DNA from: Thalassococcus halodurans | GTDB taxonomy: Bacteria; Pseudomonadota; Alphaproteobacteria; Rhodobacterales; Rhodobacteraceae | Reading direction: 5' to 3' | NCBI RefSeq assembly: GCF_900108225.1 | Contig: NZ_FNUZ01000002.1 | Span: 808,501 to 872,500 of the forward strand | Length of the DNA: 64,000 bases | Part shown: positions 1-9,313 of the stretch, piece after piece | How the letters are laid out: every line of letters begins with the position of its first letter | How positions within the stretch are numbered: position 1 is the stretch's first letter | Position numbers and translations under genes: made by a program | Notes under the pieces: generated by a model | Databases searched by the model: none | The model's input: only the letters and a program-made list of their open reading frames with translations | Told to the model about the DNA's origin: nothing

Positions 1-699
1 GTTGACCTCGGACAGGCCGGTTTCGGGATCGGCAGGTGAGATCGGGTAGAACACGATCCGGTGGCGTGCACGCCCCAGACCAACGAAGGACGCACCTGTG
101 CGAATTGGGGCTGCAGGGCTGGTGCCACGCCACATGATCGCGCCGCCCCAGTGGATCGGGGGCTGGTCAGGGTACATCTGCGCGCGAACTGCGGAATGGA
201 TACCATCGGCGGCGATCAGCATGCTGGCCGTTTCTTGCGCCGTTGTGCCGTCAGCGGCGACGGTTTCAACCGTCACCGTATCGTCGTCATTGTTGGTGTA
301 TCCGGTCACGCGCACGCCCAAACGGACCGCATCCGGGCCAAGACGATCCAGCACTTCTTGGTACAGCAACATCTGCAACTTGCCGCGATGCACCGAATAC
401 TGTGGCCAGTTATAGCCCGCTTCCAGTCCGCGCGGTTCAGAGTAAACAGGGTTGCCCTTTAGCCCGACCAACGCCCATTCACGGCATTTCACGCCGATCT
501 GGTCCAGCTTTTCTGCGCCAATGCCCAGATCGAACAACTCGCGCACTGCGTTCGGTTGTACGTTGATACCAACGCCCAATGGCTTCAGTTCGCTCACCGT
601 TTCCAGAACAACGCAAGGGACGCCGATTTGATGCAGCGTCAAAGCCATGCTCATACCCGCGATACCGCCACCGGCGATCAGAACTTTGGGCTGGGACAT
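1..699 (-). CDS. FAD-dependent monooxygenase (N-terminal part, cut by window edge)
   Basis: Reading the minus strand from the ATG at 699 gives 233 codons without a stop before the window edge. The N-terminus begins MSQPKVLIAGGGIAGMS, a Rossmann FAD-binding GxGxxG motif, followed by a conserved-looking ALTLHQIGVPCVVLE strand/helix. Further on, the segment LIAADGIHSAVR is the second FAD motif (GD-like) of the UbiH/PHBH aromatic hydroxylase family (PF01494). The substrate cannot be read from the sequence; salicylate- or hydroxybenzoate-like aromatic rings are usual for the family. It lies downstream of the isovaleryl-CoA dehydrogenase gene on the same strand with an 84-base gap, so it may or may not be co-transcribed. 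The C-terminal half is outside the window. Confidence 0.85.
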   Translation of the reverse strand, partial: MSQPKVLIAGGGIAGMSMALTLHQIGVPCVVLETVSELKPLGVGINVQPNAVRELFDLGIGAEKLDQIGVKCREWALVGLKGNPVYSEPRGLEAGYNWPQYSVHRGKLQMLLYQEVLDRLGPDAVRLGVRVTGYTNNDDDTVTVETVAADGTTAQETASMLIAADGIHSAVRAQMYPDQPPIHWGGAIMWRGTSPAAPIRTGASFVGLGRARHRIVFYPISPADPETGLSEVN

Positions 700-783
700 G
701 GCACACTCCTCAAACTAGCCGTTTCCGCGCGCCTCGTGGCTAGCACAAGGCACGCCGGAAAGGCCAGATTGGAACTGCACTTA

Positions 784-1947
784 CTATTTGGTCTCTTCGA
801 ACAATTCGCGACCAATCAGCATGCGGCGGATTTCGGACGTGCCCGCGCCGATCTCATACAGCTTGGCATCGCGCAGAAGACGCCCCGTGGGGAAGTCGTT
901 GATATAGCCGTTGCCACCCAGTGTCTGGATCGCTTCCAGCGCGACCTGAGTTGCTTTTTCCGCAGCATACAGGATGCAACCCGCAGCATCTTTACGGGTG
1001 GTTTCGCCACGGTCACAGGCAGCAGCAACGGCATAGACGTACGACCGGCAGGCGTTTAGCGTGACATACATGTCCGCCAGTTTGCCCTGCATCAGCTGGA
1101 AAGTCCCGATGGGTTTTCCGAACTGTTCGCGATCATGCACGTAAGGCACCACCACATCCAGACAGGCCGCCATGATCCCCAAGGGGCCCGCCGCCAGCAC
1201 GACGCGCTCATAGTCCAGACCGCTCATCAGAATACGAACGCCCTGGCCCTCTTGCCCGAGGACATTTTCAAACGGCACTTCGCAGTCTTCAAAGATCAGT
1301 TCGGCCGTGTTCGACCCGCGCATACCCAGCTTGTCCAGCTTTTGACCGGTCGAGAAACCTGCCATTCCCCTTTCGATCAGGAAAGCTGTGATGCCCTTCG
1401 GGCCGGCGTCCGGATCGGTTTTGGCATAAACGATCAGCGTGTCGGCATCGGGACCGTTGGTGATCCACATCTTGTTACCGTTCAGAATGAAACGGTCGTT
1501 CCGTTTTTCCGCCCGCAGACGCATCGACACAACATCAGAGCCCGCGCCCGGTTCGCTCATGGCAAGTGCACCGACGTTGTCGCCACTGATCAAGCCCGGC
1601 AGATACTTTTCTTTTTGTTCGTCAGTACCATTCCGCCGAAGCTGGTTCACACAAAGATTGGAATGCGCGCCATAAGACAGCCCAACAGAAGCAGACGCTC
1701 GGCTGACTTCTTCAACCGCAACACAATGGGCCAGATAGCCCATACCGGTTCCGCCATCTTCTTCAGAGACGGTCATACCGAGCAAGCCCAGATCCCCCAT
1801 CTTTTTCCAAAGATCTGTGGGGAATTGGTTGTCTAAATCTATCTGTCGCGCGAGTGGCGCGATTTCTGTTTGTGCGAACTTGTGAACGACGTCACGCAAC
1901 GCCTCAATCTCATCGCCCAAAGCGAAGTTCATGGATGCTTGGAACAA
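784..1947 (-). CDS. ivd: isovaleryl-CoA dehydrogenase
   Basis: Acyl-CoA dehydrogenase of 387 residues, oxidising isovaleryl-CoA to 3-methylcrotonyl-CoA in leucine breakdown with FAD, with electrons passing to ETF. The family signatures are visible: [13 protein letters not shown] and [15 protein letters not shown] in the middle, and [22 protein letters not shown] near the C-terminus. In GLDYERVV the glutamate near residue 247 matches the catalytic base position of isovaleryl-CoA dehydrogenases rather than that of short- or medium-chain enzymes. The start is probably the TTG at 1947, because a strong GGAGGAG lies six bases upstream; the first ATG (1932) is about 21 bases from that ribosome site. 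A TetR gene ends 32 bases upstream, and the other leucine genes follow in a separate unit. Confidence 0.93.
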   Translation of the reverse strand: MFQASMNFALGDEIEALRDVVHKFAQTEIAPLARQIDLDNQFPTDLWKKMGDLGLLGMTVSEEDGGTGMGYLAHCVAVEEVSRASASVGLSYGAHSNLCVNQLRRNGTDEQKEKYLPGLISGDNVGALAMSEPGAGSDVVSMRLRAEKRNDRFILNGNKMWITNGPDADTLIVYAKTDPDAGPKGITAFLIERGMAGFSTGQKLDKLGMRGSNTAELIFEDCEVPFENVLGQEGQGVRILMSGLDYERVVLAAGPLGIMAACLDVVVPYVHDREQFGKPIGTFQLMQGKLADMYVTLNACRSYVYAVAAACDRGETTRKDAAGCILYAAEKATQVALEAIQTLGGNGYINDFPTGRLLRDAKLYEIGAGTSEIRRMLIGRELFEETK

Positions 1948-1979
1948 TCCGGTCTCCTCCCAAGAGGCAGGTGCTGGAC

Positions 1980-2567
1980 TTATTCTTGGATTCCAACACT
2001 CTGCAATACAGCCTGTACGTAACAGTCAATCACCTGATCCCTGTTCAGTTCACCGTCTTCACGGAACCAAACAGTGATCCCTGTCATCATCGCCAACAGT
2101 GCACGTGTTTGAACGGCAGCATTTGCGACTTTGAAAGTGCCTTCCTTGACACCTTGTTCCAGAACCTCGCGCAGGATCGCCTCGTATTCGTCGCGCTTGA
2201 CGTAAACGTCCTGACGGCCCGTTTCCTCAAGGCTGCGCAACTCCATGTAGGCGATAAAGACGTGATCTGGAAAATCCAGCTGATAGCTGATGTGGAAACG
2301 GGCAAAGGCGACCAAGCGGTTCCTTGTTCCCTCCACACCCTCCATGGCGTCATTTGCCGCAGCCAGAAGATCAACCATGTGGGTCATCATCAGATCCACA
2401 AGGATGTCCTGTTTGCTAGGGAAGTGGTTGTAGATTGCTCCGGGCTGTATCCCGACCGCATTCGCAATGTCGCGCATGGACACAGCGCTATAGCCGCTTT
2501 TGGCAAAAAGACGGAGGGCATTCAGCCGGATCGTCTCTTTCGTGTCTTTCGAGCGCTGTTGCAACAT
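1980..2567 (-). CDS. TetR family regulator of the leucine-degradation genes
   Basis: A 195-residue TetR-type repressor. The N-terminal helix-turn-helix spans about residues 10-55, with the signature [32 protein letters not shown]; the remaining 140 residues form the variable ligand-binding and dimerisation domain. It sits directly upstream of ivd on the same strand, with the mcc/hmgL/ech operon beginning about 5.3 kb away. Palindromes with the shared core GAATG/CATTC lie upstream of this gene (2588-2604) and upstream of mccB (7916-7933), which suggests it represses both units and itself. The inducer is presumably a branched-chain acyl-CoA; this is inference from context, not seen in the sequence. 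Confidence 0.85.
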   Translation of the reverse strand: MLQQRSKDTKETIRLNALRLFAKSGYSAVSMRDIANAVGIQPGAIYNHFPSKQDILVDLMMTHMVDLLAAANDAMEGVEGTRNRLVAFARFHISYQLDFPDHVFIAYMELRSLEETGRQDVYVKRDEYEAILREVLEQGVKEGTFKVANAAVQTRALLAMMTGITVWFREDGELNRDQVIDCYVQAVLQSVGIQE

Positions 2568-2587
2568 ATGCGTCTGGTCCGCTTATT

Positions 2588-2604
2588 ACGAATGGGCGTT
2601 CATT
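2588..2604. promoter_or_regulatory. candidate TetR operator upstream of tetR-ivd
   Basis: The sequence ACGAATGGGCGTTCATT, 21 bases before the tetR start, is an imperfect inverted repeat (GAATG..CGTTC with a two-base centre). It resembles the perfect palindrome before mccB. A second inverted repeat overlaps it (CGTTCA/TGAACG around 2597-2613). Assignment as an operator is inference. Confidence 0.45.
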
Positions 2605-2680
2605 TATTGAACGACAAATGCCCGTTTTCAAGCCACTGCTGAAAAAATACTCACCCTTTCAACTTACTACTTTCGGGTCC

Positions 2681-3472
2681 CTAGCCCTTGGCCCATAGGG
2701 CCGGTGTTTTATTCAGAAAGGCCGCGATGCCTTTTTCGGCACAATCGCTTTCCCAAGCGTCGGCCAATTGTTCGATGGTGCCGTCGATCACCGAAGCGTC
2801 GATTTGCGCCCCCAATGACCGGATCAGGCGTTTAGTCCGGCCCACCGCTTCTTTCGGAAGCTTCAGATAGGGTGCGACGGCTTCTTTGATTGCCATGTCC
2901 AACTGGTCTGCGGAAACAGACCGCGCAACCAGTCCCAGTGCGACCGCACGGGGGCCTTGGAAAAGCTCGGCATTCATCATGACCTGACGCGCGGCCCCCT
3001 CCCCGATCCGTGCAAGGACATAGGGCGAAATCGTCGCCGGAATGATGCCAAGGCGTGTTTCGGTAAAGCCGAAGCGACAGTCATCGGCCGTAACCGCCAT
3101 ATCGCAAACACAGGCCAGACCTGCGCCGCCGCCCATGGCCACGCCTTCCACCCTCCCGATCAAAGGAACAGGCATTTCGTTCAACGCTTTCAGCATGTTG
3201 GCCAGACGACGCGCCTCGGCCATGCGGCCCGCACGATCCGCTTTGATCTGCGTCATCATCCACGACAGATCACCACCGGCGCAAAACACACCCTCTGCGC
3301 CCTGCAAGACAACAACGCGCATCTCCGGCGTGTCCGCTGCCAATGCCGCGAACGCGACCAGTTCATCCATCATTTCGGCCGAAATGGCGTTTTTACGGTC
3401 GGGACGGTTCAGGATCAGATGGGCGACACCATCCGCCCCCAGTTCGACCTTCAACGTGTTGAATTGGTTCAT
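2681..3472 (-). CDS. enoyl-CoA hydratase, probable methylglutaconyl-CoA hydratase
   Basis: Crotonase-fold protein of 263 residues. The oxyanion-hole strands appear as LNRPDRKNAIS near the N-terminus and GAEGVFCAGGDLSWM; the active-site helix is EGVAMGGGAGLACVCDMAV, and the glutamate of FGFTETRLGI lies at the expected catalytic place. It is the last gene of the mccB-mccA-hmgL-ech operon and its start overlaps the end of the HMG-CoA lyase gene by four bases (ATGA), which indicates translational coupling. Context makes hydration of 3-methylglutaconyl-CoA to HMG-CoA (the LiuC role) the likely job; sequence alone would support only a generic enoyl-CoA hydratase. Confidence 0.88.
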   Translation of the reverse strand: MNQFNTLKVELGADGVAHLILNRPDRKNAISAEMMDELVAFAALAADTPEMRVVVLQGAEGVFCAGGDLSWMMTQIKADRAGRMAEARRLANMLKALNEMPVPLIGRVEGVAMGGGAGLACVCDMAVTADDCRFGFTETRLGIIPATISPYVLARIGEGAARQVMMNAELFQGPRAVALGLVARSVSADQLDMAIKEAVAPYLKLPKEAVGRTKRLIRSLGAQIDASVIDGTIEQLADAWESDCAEKGIAAFLNKTPALWAKG

Positions 3473-4329
3473 ACTGTGTCCCCCCGAAGGCTACGCGCGA
3501 ATTCAGCGGCAACCATCATTGCGTCACGGTCCAGACCCGTTTCAAATCCCTCAGCCGTCAGCATATCAAAAACAGCTTCGGTCGCGACATTCCCTTTGGC
3601 TCCCGGTGCATAGGGACATCCGCCCAAACCGCCAACCGCCGCGTCAAAGACGCGGAGGCCATGGCCAACGCTGACACGGATGTTGTCGATGGCGCGACCG
3701 GCGGTGTCGTGGAAATGTCCCGCCAGCCTTTCAGCTGGCACGCGTTCTGTGACCGCCCGCAACATCGCATCCACGGTTTCGCTCGTGCCCTGCCCGATGG
3801 TGTCGCCAAGCGAGACCTCATAGCAGCCCAGTTCAATCAAATCCGCCGCGACCCGCGCAACCTGCTCTGGTGGTGTACGTCCGTCATAGGGGCAGTCGGT
3901 TACGCAAGACACATAGCCACGCACCGGAATGTTGGCCTTTCGAGCCGCCTCAACCACTGACGCAAAGCGTTCAAGGCTTTCCGCGATCGAGCAGTTGATG
4001 TTTTTCTGGCTGAACCCTTCCGAGGCCGAGCCGAAAATCGCAACCTCATCTGCCTTTGCGTCGATGGCGGCCTCAAGCCCCTTCATGTTGGGCGTCAGCG
4101 CCGTGTAGCGCACCCCGTCAACCCGCGTGATCCCGGCCATGACGTCTGCGCTGTCCGCCATTTGCGGCACCCATTTCGGGGACACGAAACTGGCTGTTTC
4201 GATTTTGCGTAAGCCAGCCTGCGACAGAAGATCGACCAGTTTGATCTTGTCCGCCGTGGCTATCATTGCCTTTTCGTTTTGCAGGCCGTCGCGCGGGGCC
4301 ATTTCGAACAGGGTGACGAAATCAGACAT
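3469..4329 (-). CDS. mvaB: hydroxymethylglutaryl-CoA lyase
   Basis: Cleaves HMG-CoA into acetyl-CoA and acetoacetate, the last step of leucine breakdown. The protein has 286 residues, normal for the bacterial enzyme. Visible signatures are the N-terminal EMAPRDGLQNE, the metal-binding HFHDT segment, and the C-terminal family signature VFDAAVGGLGGCPYAPGA with the catalytic cysteine. A (beta/alpha)8 HMGL-like TIM barrel (PF00682) fits the whole length. The gene starts three bases after mccA ends and overlaps the downstream hydratase gene, so it is inside a tightly packed operon. Confidence 0.93.
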   Translation of the reverse strand: MSDFVTLFEMAPRDGLQNEKAMIATADKIKLVDLLSQAGLRKIETASFVSPKWVPQMADSADVMAGITRVDGVRYTALTPNMKGLEAAIDAKADEVAIFGSASEGFSQKNINCSIAESLERFASVVEAARKANIPVRGYVSCVTDCPYDGRTPPEQVARVAADLIELGCYEVSLGDTIGQGTSETVDAMLRAVTERVPAERLAGHFHDTAGRAIDNIRVSVGHGLRVFDAAVGGLGGCPYAPGAKGNVATEAVFDMLTAEGFETGLDRDAMMVAAEFARSLRGDTV

Positions 4330-4332
4330 GGC

Positions 4333-6291
4333 TTATTCGTCCTCCTGCATACGCACCAATAGTGCGCCCTGTTCGACCTGATCGCCTTCGGACACCAACA
4401 TTTCCGCGATAACGCCGTCTTGGGCTGCGGTGATGGCGTGTTCCATTTTCATGGCTTCCATAACCAGCAGCCGATCCCCTTCCGACACGCTGTCGCCCGC
4501 CTTGGCAACGACTGCGATCACATTGCCGGGCATCGGCGCTGTCAAAGCCCCCGCCTTGCCAGAAGACGCGGATGCGGACGGATCGAAGAACTTGAAGAAA
4601 CGGTCGTGCCCTGCGGTTTGGACAAGCACACCATGGCCAGTTTTGTGGACGATGGCCCGCGATTTCACGCCGTTTTCCTCGACCCAAAGCTCTGGCCCAT
4701 TTCGCAATACGGCTGAAAACGTCACCTCGCCCAGAGGCGTGGTCACGTTGGTTTCTGAGGCAATGGTTTCGACAAAGATCGAAATGTTCGGATCGCCTTC
4801 AAATGTCACCACCTGACGCGCAGCACCCCATAGACGGAAGTTAGCAAAGGGATCTTCCGCATCAGCAGGTCGCACCGCGGCAAGCGCGGCCAGCGCCAGA
4901 GTTTGCGCTGTCGGATCGGGTCGTGCGGTCAGGTCTGCGCCTTTGCGGTCGATCAGCCCCGTATCGACGCGACCAGCGGCGAAATCCGCATCAATGACCA
5001 AGGCCGACAGAAACGCGCGGTTCGTCACGCAACCGTGGACGACCAGTTCCTCTAAAGCCTTCGACATCTTCAGCAATGCCGCGTTGCGGTTCGGGCCTGT
5101 TACGATCAGCTTGGCAATCATGGGATCGTAATGGGGCGAAATCACATCGCCCTGCCGCACGCCCGTATCGACCCGCACACCGTTGTCGGCAGTAGGAAAA
5201 ACCAGAATGTCCAGCGTGCCAGTTGCCGGAAGGAAGCCGTTTGACGGGTCTTCGGCATAAAGGCGCACTTCGAACGCGTGGCCTGTCGCGGTGATCTGAT
5301 CTTGCGTCACAGGCAGGGCCTGCCCTTCGGCAACGGCAATCTGCATCGCCACCAGATCAAAGCCTGTGATTTCTTCGGTCACGGGATGTTCGACCTGAAG
5401 GCGTGTGTTCATTTCCATGAACCAGAAGCCATCGGGCCGCAGCGGACCAGAGCCGTCAACGATGAATTCAACCGTACCTGCGCCCTGATAATTCACGGCC
5501 TTAGCGGCTGCGACCGCCGCGGCGCCCATGGCCTGACGGACATCTTCGGGCATATCTGGCGCGGGGGCCTCTTCGATCACCTTCTGATGGCGGCGCTGCA
5601 TGGAACAATCGCGCTCGAACAGATGAATGACGTTGCCATGCGCATCGCCCATCACCTGCATTTCGATGTGACGCGGGTTCTGGATGAACTTTTCGATCAA
5701 GCAGGCGGGATCACCGAAACTGGACTGAGCCTCACGCTGGGCCGAGGCCAAGGCATTTGCAAAATCAGCTGGCTTTTCGACCAGACGCATGCCCTTGCCA
5801 CCGCCACCTGCGCGCGCTTTGATCAGGACCGGATAGCCGATCTCATTAGCTTGTTTTGCTAGAAAATTGGCATCCTGATTGTCGCCGTGATAGCCGGGCA
5901 CGACAGGCACACCTGCCTTTTCCATCAAGGCCTTAGCTTTGTCTTTTAAACCCATCGCACGGATCGCGTCGGCGGATGGGCCGATAAAGATCAGACCCGC
6001 TTTTGCGACGGCGTCAACAAAGTCAGGGTTCTCAGACAGAAAGCCGTAACCCGGATGAATCGCGTCTGCGCCAGTGCGCTTGGCTGCGTCGATGATCCGA
6101 TCGCCAAGAAGGTAGCTTTCGCCAACAGGTGCGGCACCGATGTGTACCGCTTGATCAGCCAGTTCCACATGCATCGCGTTAAGGTCAGCATCGGAATAAA
6201 CAGCAACCGTTTCGATGCCCAATTCACGCGCGGTGCGGATGACGCGGCAGGCAATCTCGCCTCGGTTTGCAATCAGGATTTTCTTGATCAT
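4333..6291 (-). CDS. mccA: methylcrotonyl-CoA carboxylase alpha subunit (biotin carboxylase and biotin carrier)
   Basis: Biotin-carrying subunit of methylcrotonyl-CoA carboxylase, about 652 residues. The order is: biotin carboxylase N-domain starting MIKKILIANRGEIACRVIRTA; ATP-grasp domain with the glycine-rich loop RAGGGGKGMRLV and later EMNTRLQVEHPVTE; a linker; and a C-terminal biotinyl domain with VMEAMKMEH, whose second lysine is the biotinylation site. Several starts are possible because GTG 6306, ATG 6303, ATG 6297 and ATG 6291 are all in frame. I chose 6291 because it gives the conserved N-terminus and has a GGGG-type ribosome site just upstream. The mccB stop codon at 6303-6305 overlaps the alternatives. 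Confidence 0.95.
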   Translation of the reverse strand: MIKKILIANRGEIACRVIRTARELGIETVAVYSDADLNAMHVELADQAVHIGAAPVGESYLLGDRIIDAAKRTGADAIHPGYGFLSENPDFVDAVAKAGLIFIGPSADAIRAMGLKDKAKALMEKAGVPVVPGYHGDNQDANFLAKQANEIGYPVLIKARAGGGGKGMRLVEKPADFANALASAQREAQSSFGDPACLIEKFIQNPRHIEMQVMGDAHGNVIHLFERDCSMQRRHQKVIEEAPAPDMPEDVRQAMGAAAVAAAKAVNYQGAGTVEFIVDGSGPLRPDGFWFMEMNTRLQVEHPVTEEITGFDLVAMQIAVAEGQALPVTQDQITATGHAFEVRLYAEDPSNGFLPATGTLDILVFPTADNGVRVDTGVRQGDVISPHYDPMIAKLIVTGPNRNAALLKMSKALEELVVHGCVTNRAFLSALVIDADFAAGRVDTGLIDRKGADLTARPDPTAQTLALAALAAVRPADAEDPFANFRLWGAARQVVTFEGDPNISIFVETIASETNVTTPLGEVTFSAVLRNGPELWVEENGVKSRAIVHKTGHGVLVQTAGHDRFFKFFDPSASASSGKAGALTAPMPGNVIAVVAKAGDSVSEGDRLLVMEAMKMEHAITAAQDGVIAEMLVSEGDQVEQGALLVRMQEDE

Positions 6292-6302
6292 GCTCATCCC
6301 CA

Positions 6303-7904
6303 TCACATCCGGAACAGGCCAAAGCGCGTTTCTTCGATCGGCGCGTTCAGCGTTGTGGACAGCGACAACCCAAGGACATCGCGGGTTTTGGTGGGGTCGA
6401 TAATGCCATCATCCCACAGACGCGCCGAAGCATAGAGCGGGTGACTTTGTTCTTCGAACATCTCTTCCGTGGGTTTGCGGAAGGCAGCTTCGTCCTCGTC
6501 GCTCCAGACCTCGCCGCGTTTTTCCATCGCGGACCGTTTGACCTGCGCCAACGTCTTGGCGGCCTGTTCGCCTCCCATCACGGAAATCCGGCTGTTGGGC
6601 CACGTCCACAGGAACCGCGGCGAGTAGGCCCGCCCCGCCATTCCGTAATTGCCCGCGCCGTAGGAACCGCCGACCAGCATCGTGATTTTGGGAACCGATG
6701 TCGTCGATACAGCAGTCACCAACTTTGCGCCATGACGGGCAATGCCACCCGCTTCGGCCGCTTTGCCCACCATGAAACCGGTAATATTCTGCAGGAAGAC
6801 CAAGGGAATACCGCGCTGGCTGCACAGTTCAACAAAGTGCGCCCCTTTGACGGCGCTTTCCGAAAAGAGAACACCATTGTTGGCGATGATCCCCACGGGG
6901 ATGCCATGGACATGCGCAAAGCCACAAACCAGCGTTTCGCCGAACTGCGATTTGAACTCATCAAAGCGCGATCCATCCACGGTTCGCGCGATGATCTCGC
7001 GGATGTCATAGGGTTTCTTCGGATCGGCAGGCACGATGCCCATGATCTCGGCCGGATCATACGCTGGTGCTTCGGGCGTGGTGCGAGTGATCGTGGCCTT
7101 GGGCTGGGTACCCAGATTCGACACAATGCGCCGCGCGATTTGAAGAGCATGGGCGTCGTCTTCGGCCAGATGGTCGGCGACACCTGATGTGCGCGCATGC
7201 AATTCGCCGCCGCCCAATTCTTCTGCGGTGACCGTCTCGCCTGTTGCCGCTTTGACAAGTGGCGGACCGGCAAGGAAGATCGTTCCCTGCCCGCGCACAA
7301 TGATCGTCTCGTCGCTCATGGCAGGCACATAAGCGCCGCCGGCCGTGCACGAGCCCATCACTACAGCTATCTGCGGGATGCCGCGCGCGCTCATGTTCGC
7401 CTGGTTAAAGAAGATGCGGCCAAAATGGTCGCGATCCGGAAAGACCTCATCCTGATTGGGAAGGTTCGCGCCACCGGAATCCACCAGATAGATGCAGGGC
7501 AGGTGGTTTTCAGCCGCGATTTCTTGCGCGCGGAGATGTTTTTTGACCGTCATCGGATAGTAGGTGCCGCCCTTGACCGTCGCGTCATTGGCCAGAACCA
7601 TGACATCACGACCCGCGACACGCCCCACGCCGGCAATCGCGCCGCTTGCGGGAATGTCTCCACCATATAGACCGTGCGCTGCAAATAGACCGACTTCCAA
7701 GAACGGAGAGCCTGGATCCAAGAGAGCCTGCACTCGATCACGTGGCAGCATTTTCCCACGGGAGAGATGACGCTCTTTCGAACGTTCATTGCCACCCTGT
7801 AAAGCGTGTTCCGCTGCATGCTGCACCACATCCATCTGCGCCTGCATGGCCGCGCGATTCTGCGCAAAGTCTTCTGAACGCGGAGAAATCTGGCTTTTTA
7901 TCAT
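6303..7904 (-). CDS. mccB: methylcrotonyl-CoA carboxylase beta subunit (carboxyltransferase)
   Basis: Carboxyltransferase subunit of 533 residues that transfers CO2 from biotin to 3-methylcrotonyl-CoA. It has the two crotonase-like halves of the acyl-CoA carboxyltransferase family: the N-half includes [16 protein letters not shown], and the C-half contains [27 protein letters not shown] and [25 protein letters not shown] in separate blocks. It is the first gene of the minus-strand operon running to 2681 and is coupled to mccA. An 18-base perfect palindrome lies 12 bases upstream of the start, consistent with control by the neighbouring TetR protein. Confidence 0.95.
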   Translation of the reverse strand: MIKSQISPRSEDFAQNRAAMQAQMDVVQHAAEHALQGGNERSKERHLSRGKMLPRDRVQALLDPGSPFLEVGLFAAHGLYGGDIPASGAIAGVGRVAGRDVMVLANDATVKGGTYYPMTVKKHLRAQEIAAENHLPCIYLVDSGGANLPNQDEVFPDRDHFGRIFFNQANMSARGIPQIAVVMGSCTAGGAYVPAMSDETIIVRGQGTIFLAGPPLVKAATGETVTAEELGGGELHARTSGVADHLAEDDAHALQIARRIVSNLGTQPKATITRTTPEAPAYDPAEIMGIVPADPKKPYDIREIIARTVDGSRFDEFKSQFGETLVCGFAHVHGIPVGIIANNGVLFSESAVKGAHFVELCSQRGIPLVFLQNITGFMVGKAAEAGGIARHGAKLVTAVSTTSVPKITMLVGGSYGAGNYGMAGRAYSPRFLWTWPNSRISVMGGEQAAKTLAQVKRSAMEKRGEVWSDEDEAAFRKPTEEMFEEQSHPLYASARLWDDGIIDPTKTRDVLGLSLSTTLNAPIEETRFGLFRM

Positions 7905-7915
7905 TGCTCACCATT

Positions 7916-7933
7916 TATGAATGATCATTCATA
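7916..7933. promoter_or_regulatory. perfect 18-bp palindrome upstream of mccB, candidate TetR operator
   Basis: TATGAATGATCATTCATA is a perfect inverted repeat located just upstream of the mccB start codon. Its core resembles the imperfect repeat upstream of the tetR-ivd unit. Its position would block transcription initiation of the mcc operon. Binding is inferred, not shown. Confidence 0.6.
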
Positions 7934-8125
7934 TTTCTTCTACTTTTGCCGCGATTTTAGGCACTTGTCCAGCATGCAAATGCGCCATGGAAAATTACGC
8001 AACGGCGCAAATACAGGTCGAAAGCTGCGAACTCTTTGAAAAGGAACTTGATTTTTATCCATTGGCAGAGTTTCGATTGCACAGCGCGACGGCGCCTGCC
8101 TGACACCGCAAGGAAAGACCCATCC

Positions 8126-9310
8126 ATGCCCATCCAGAACGCCCCCTTCGAACAAGCCGAATACGATCGACGCATCGCCCTGACCCGCAAAGCGATGGTC
8201 GAGGCTGGAATCGAAGTTCTTTTTGTCACCAACCCGTCCAACCAGAATTGGCTGACCGGCTATGACGGTTGGTCGTTTTACGTCCATCAGGGCGTAATCC
8301 TGACACATGATGGACCGCCAATTTGGTGGGGCCGGATGCAGGATGCGAATGGCGCGAGACGCACTGTCTGGATGGAAGACGAACAAATCATCTACTACGC
8401 CGACCGCTATATCCAAGCGACCGACATCCATCCGATGGAAGACCTTGCCAGCCATCTGCGTATTATGGGCTATGGCGACAAGCGCATCGGTATCGAGATG
8501 GAGACGTATTTCTTTACCGCCAAGGCATTTGCCGTGCTGGCAGATACTCTTCCCGAAGCGACCTTCATCGACGCATCAACCCTTGTGAACTGGCAACGCC
8601 TGATCAAATCGGATGCCGAAATCGGCTTTATGCGCCGCGCCGCTCGGATTTCGGAACTGGTGATCGAACGGGCCATCGAACTGGCAGAGCCAGGAATGCG
8701 CAAACATGATCTGGTCGGTGAATTGTTCAAAACCTCTGTGCAGGGTGAAGCGGACAGTTGGGGCGACTACCCCGCGATTGTGCCCTTGCTGCCCTCGGGC
8801 GAAGATGCCTCGGCCCCGCACCTGACATGGAATGGTGAGGCACTGAAATCTGGCGAGGCAACGTTTATTGAACAATCCGGCTGTTACCGCCGCTATCACG
8901 CACCCCTTTGCCGGACGATTTTCTTCGGAAAACCGCCGACCCATTTCAGCGATGCATCCAAAGCGCTGACCGAGGGGCTGAATGCGGGCATCGAAGTGGC
9001 CCGTGCAGGCAACCGTGCCTGTGACATTGCGCGCGCACTCGATGCCGAACTGCACAAAGTCGGTATCGAACGTCCCAACCGCTGCGGTTATGCCGTGGGT
9101 CTCAGCTATCCTCCCGATTGGGGTGAACATACTGTCAGCCTTCGCGCCTCCGATGAAACCGTGCTAGAACCGGGCATGACGTTCCATTTCATGCCAGGCT
9201 TGTGGATGGATGACTGGGGGCTGGAGACCACCGAAACCATCGTGATCCGCGAAGACGGCCCAGCCGAGCCCCTGTGCAACATTCCGCGCCAGCTGTTCAT
9301 CAAGGACTAA
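8126..9310 (+). CDS. doeA: ectoine hydrolase DoeA (M24 peptidase family)
   Basis: M24/creatinase-type hydrolase of 394 residues. The N-terminal creatinase domain carries NPSNQNWLTGYDGWSFYVHQ, and the C-terminal pita-bread domain has DYPAIVPLLPSGEDASAPHLTW and GLSYPPDWGEHTVSLR in order, all strongly reminiscent of DoeA/EutD as I know the family. DoeA opens the ectoine ring to N-acetyl-diaminobutyrate. The strict metal ligands of true aminopeptidases look altered, as is usual for DoeA. The start at 8126 has AAGGAAAG about eight bases before it. The deacetylase gene follows three bases after the stop, so the two form an operon. No uptake system (ehu/ueh type) is adjacent. Confidence 0.9.
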   Translation: MPIQNAPFEQAEYDRRIALTRKAMVEAGIEVLFVTNPSNQNWLTGYDGWSFYVHQGVILTHDGPPIWWGRMQDANGARRTVWMEDEQIIYYADRYIQATDIHPMEDLASHLRIMGYGDKRIGIEMETYFFTAKAFAVLADTLPEATFIDASTLVNWQRLIKSDAEIGFMRRAARISELVIERAIELAEPGMRKHDLVGELFKTSVQGEADSWGDYPAIVPLLPSGEDASAPHLTWNGEALKSGEATFIEQSGCYRRYHAPLCRTIFFGKPPTHFSDASKALTEGLNAGIEVARAGNRACDIARALDAELHKVGIERPNRCGYAVGLSYPPDWGEHTVSLRASDETVLEPGMTFHFMPGLWMDDWGLETTETIVIREDGPAEPLCNIPRQLFIKD

Positions 9311-9313
9311 GCC

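Noticed and set aside
7940-8455. 171-residue minus-strand frame over the start of doeA
   Set aside because: It is a shadow of the doeA coding sequence and has no recognisable motif.
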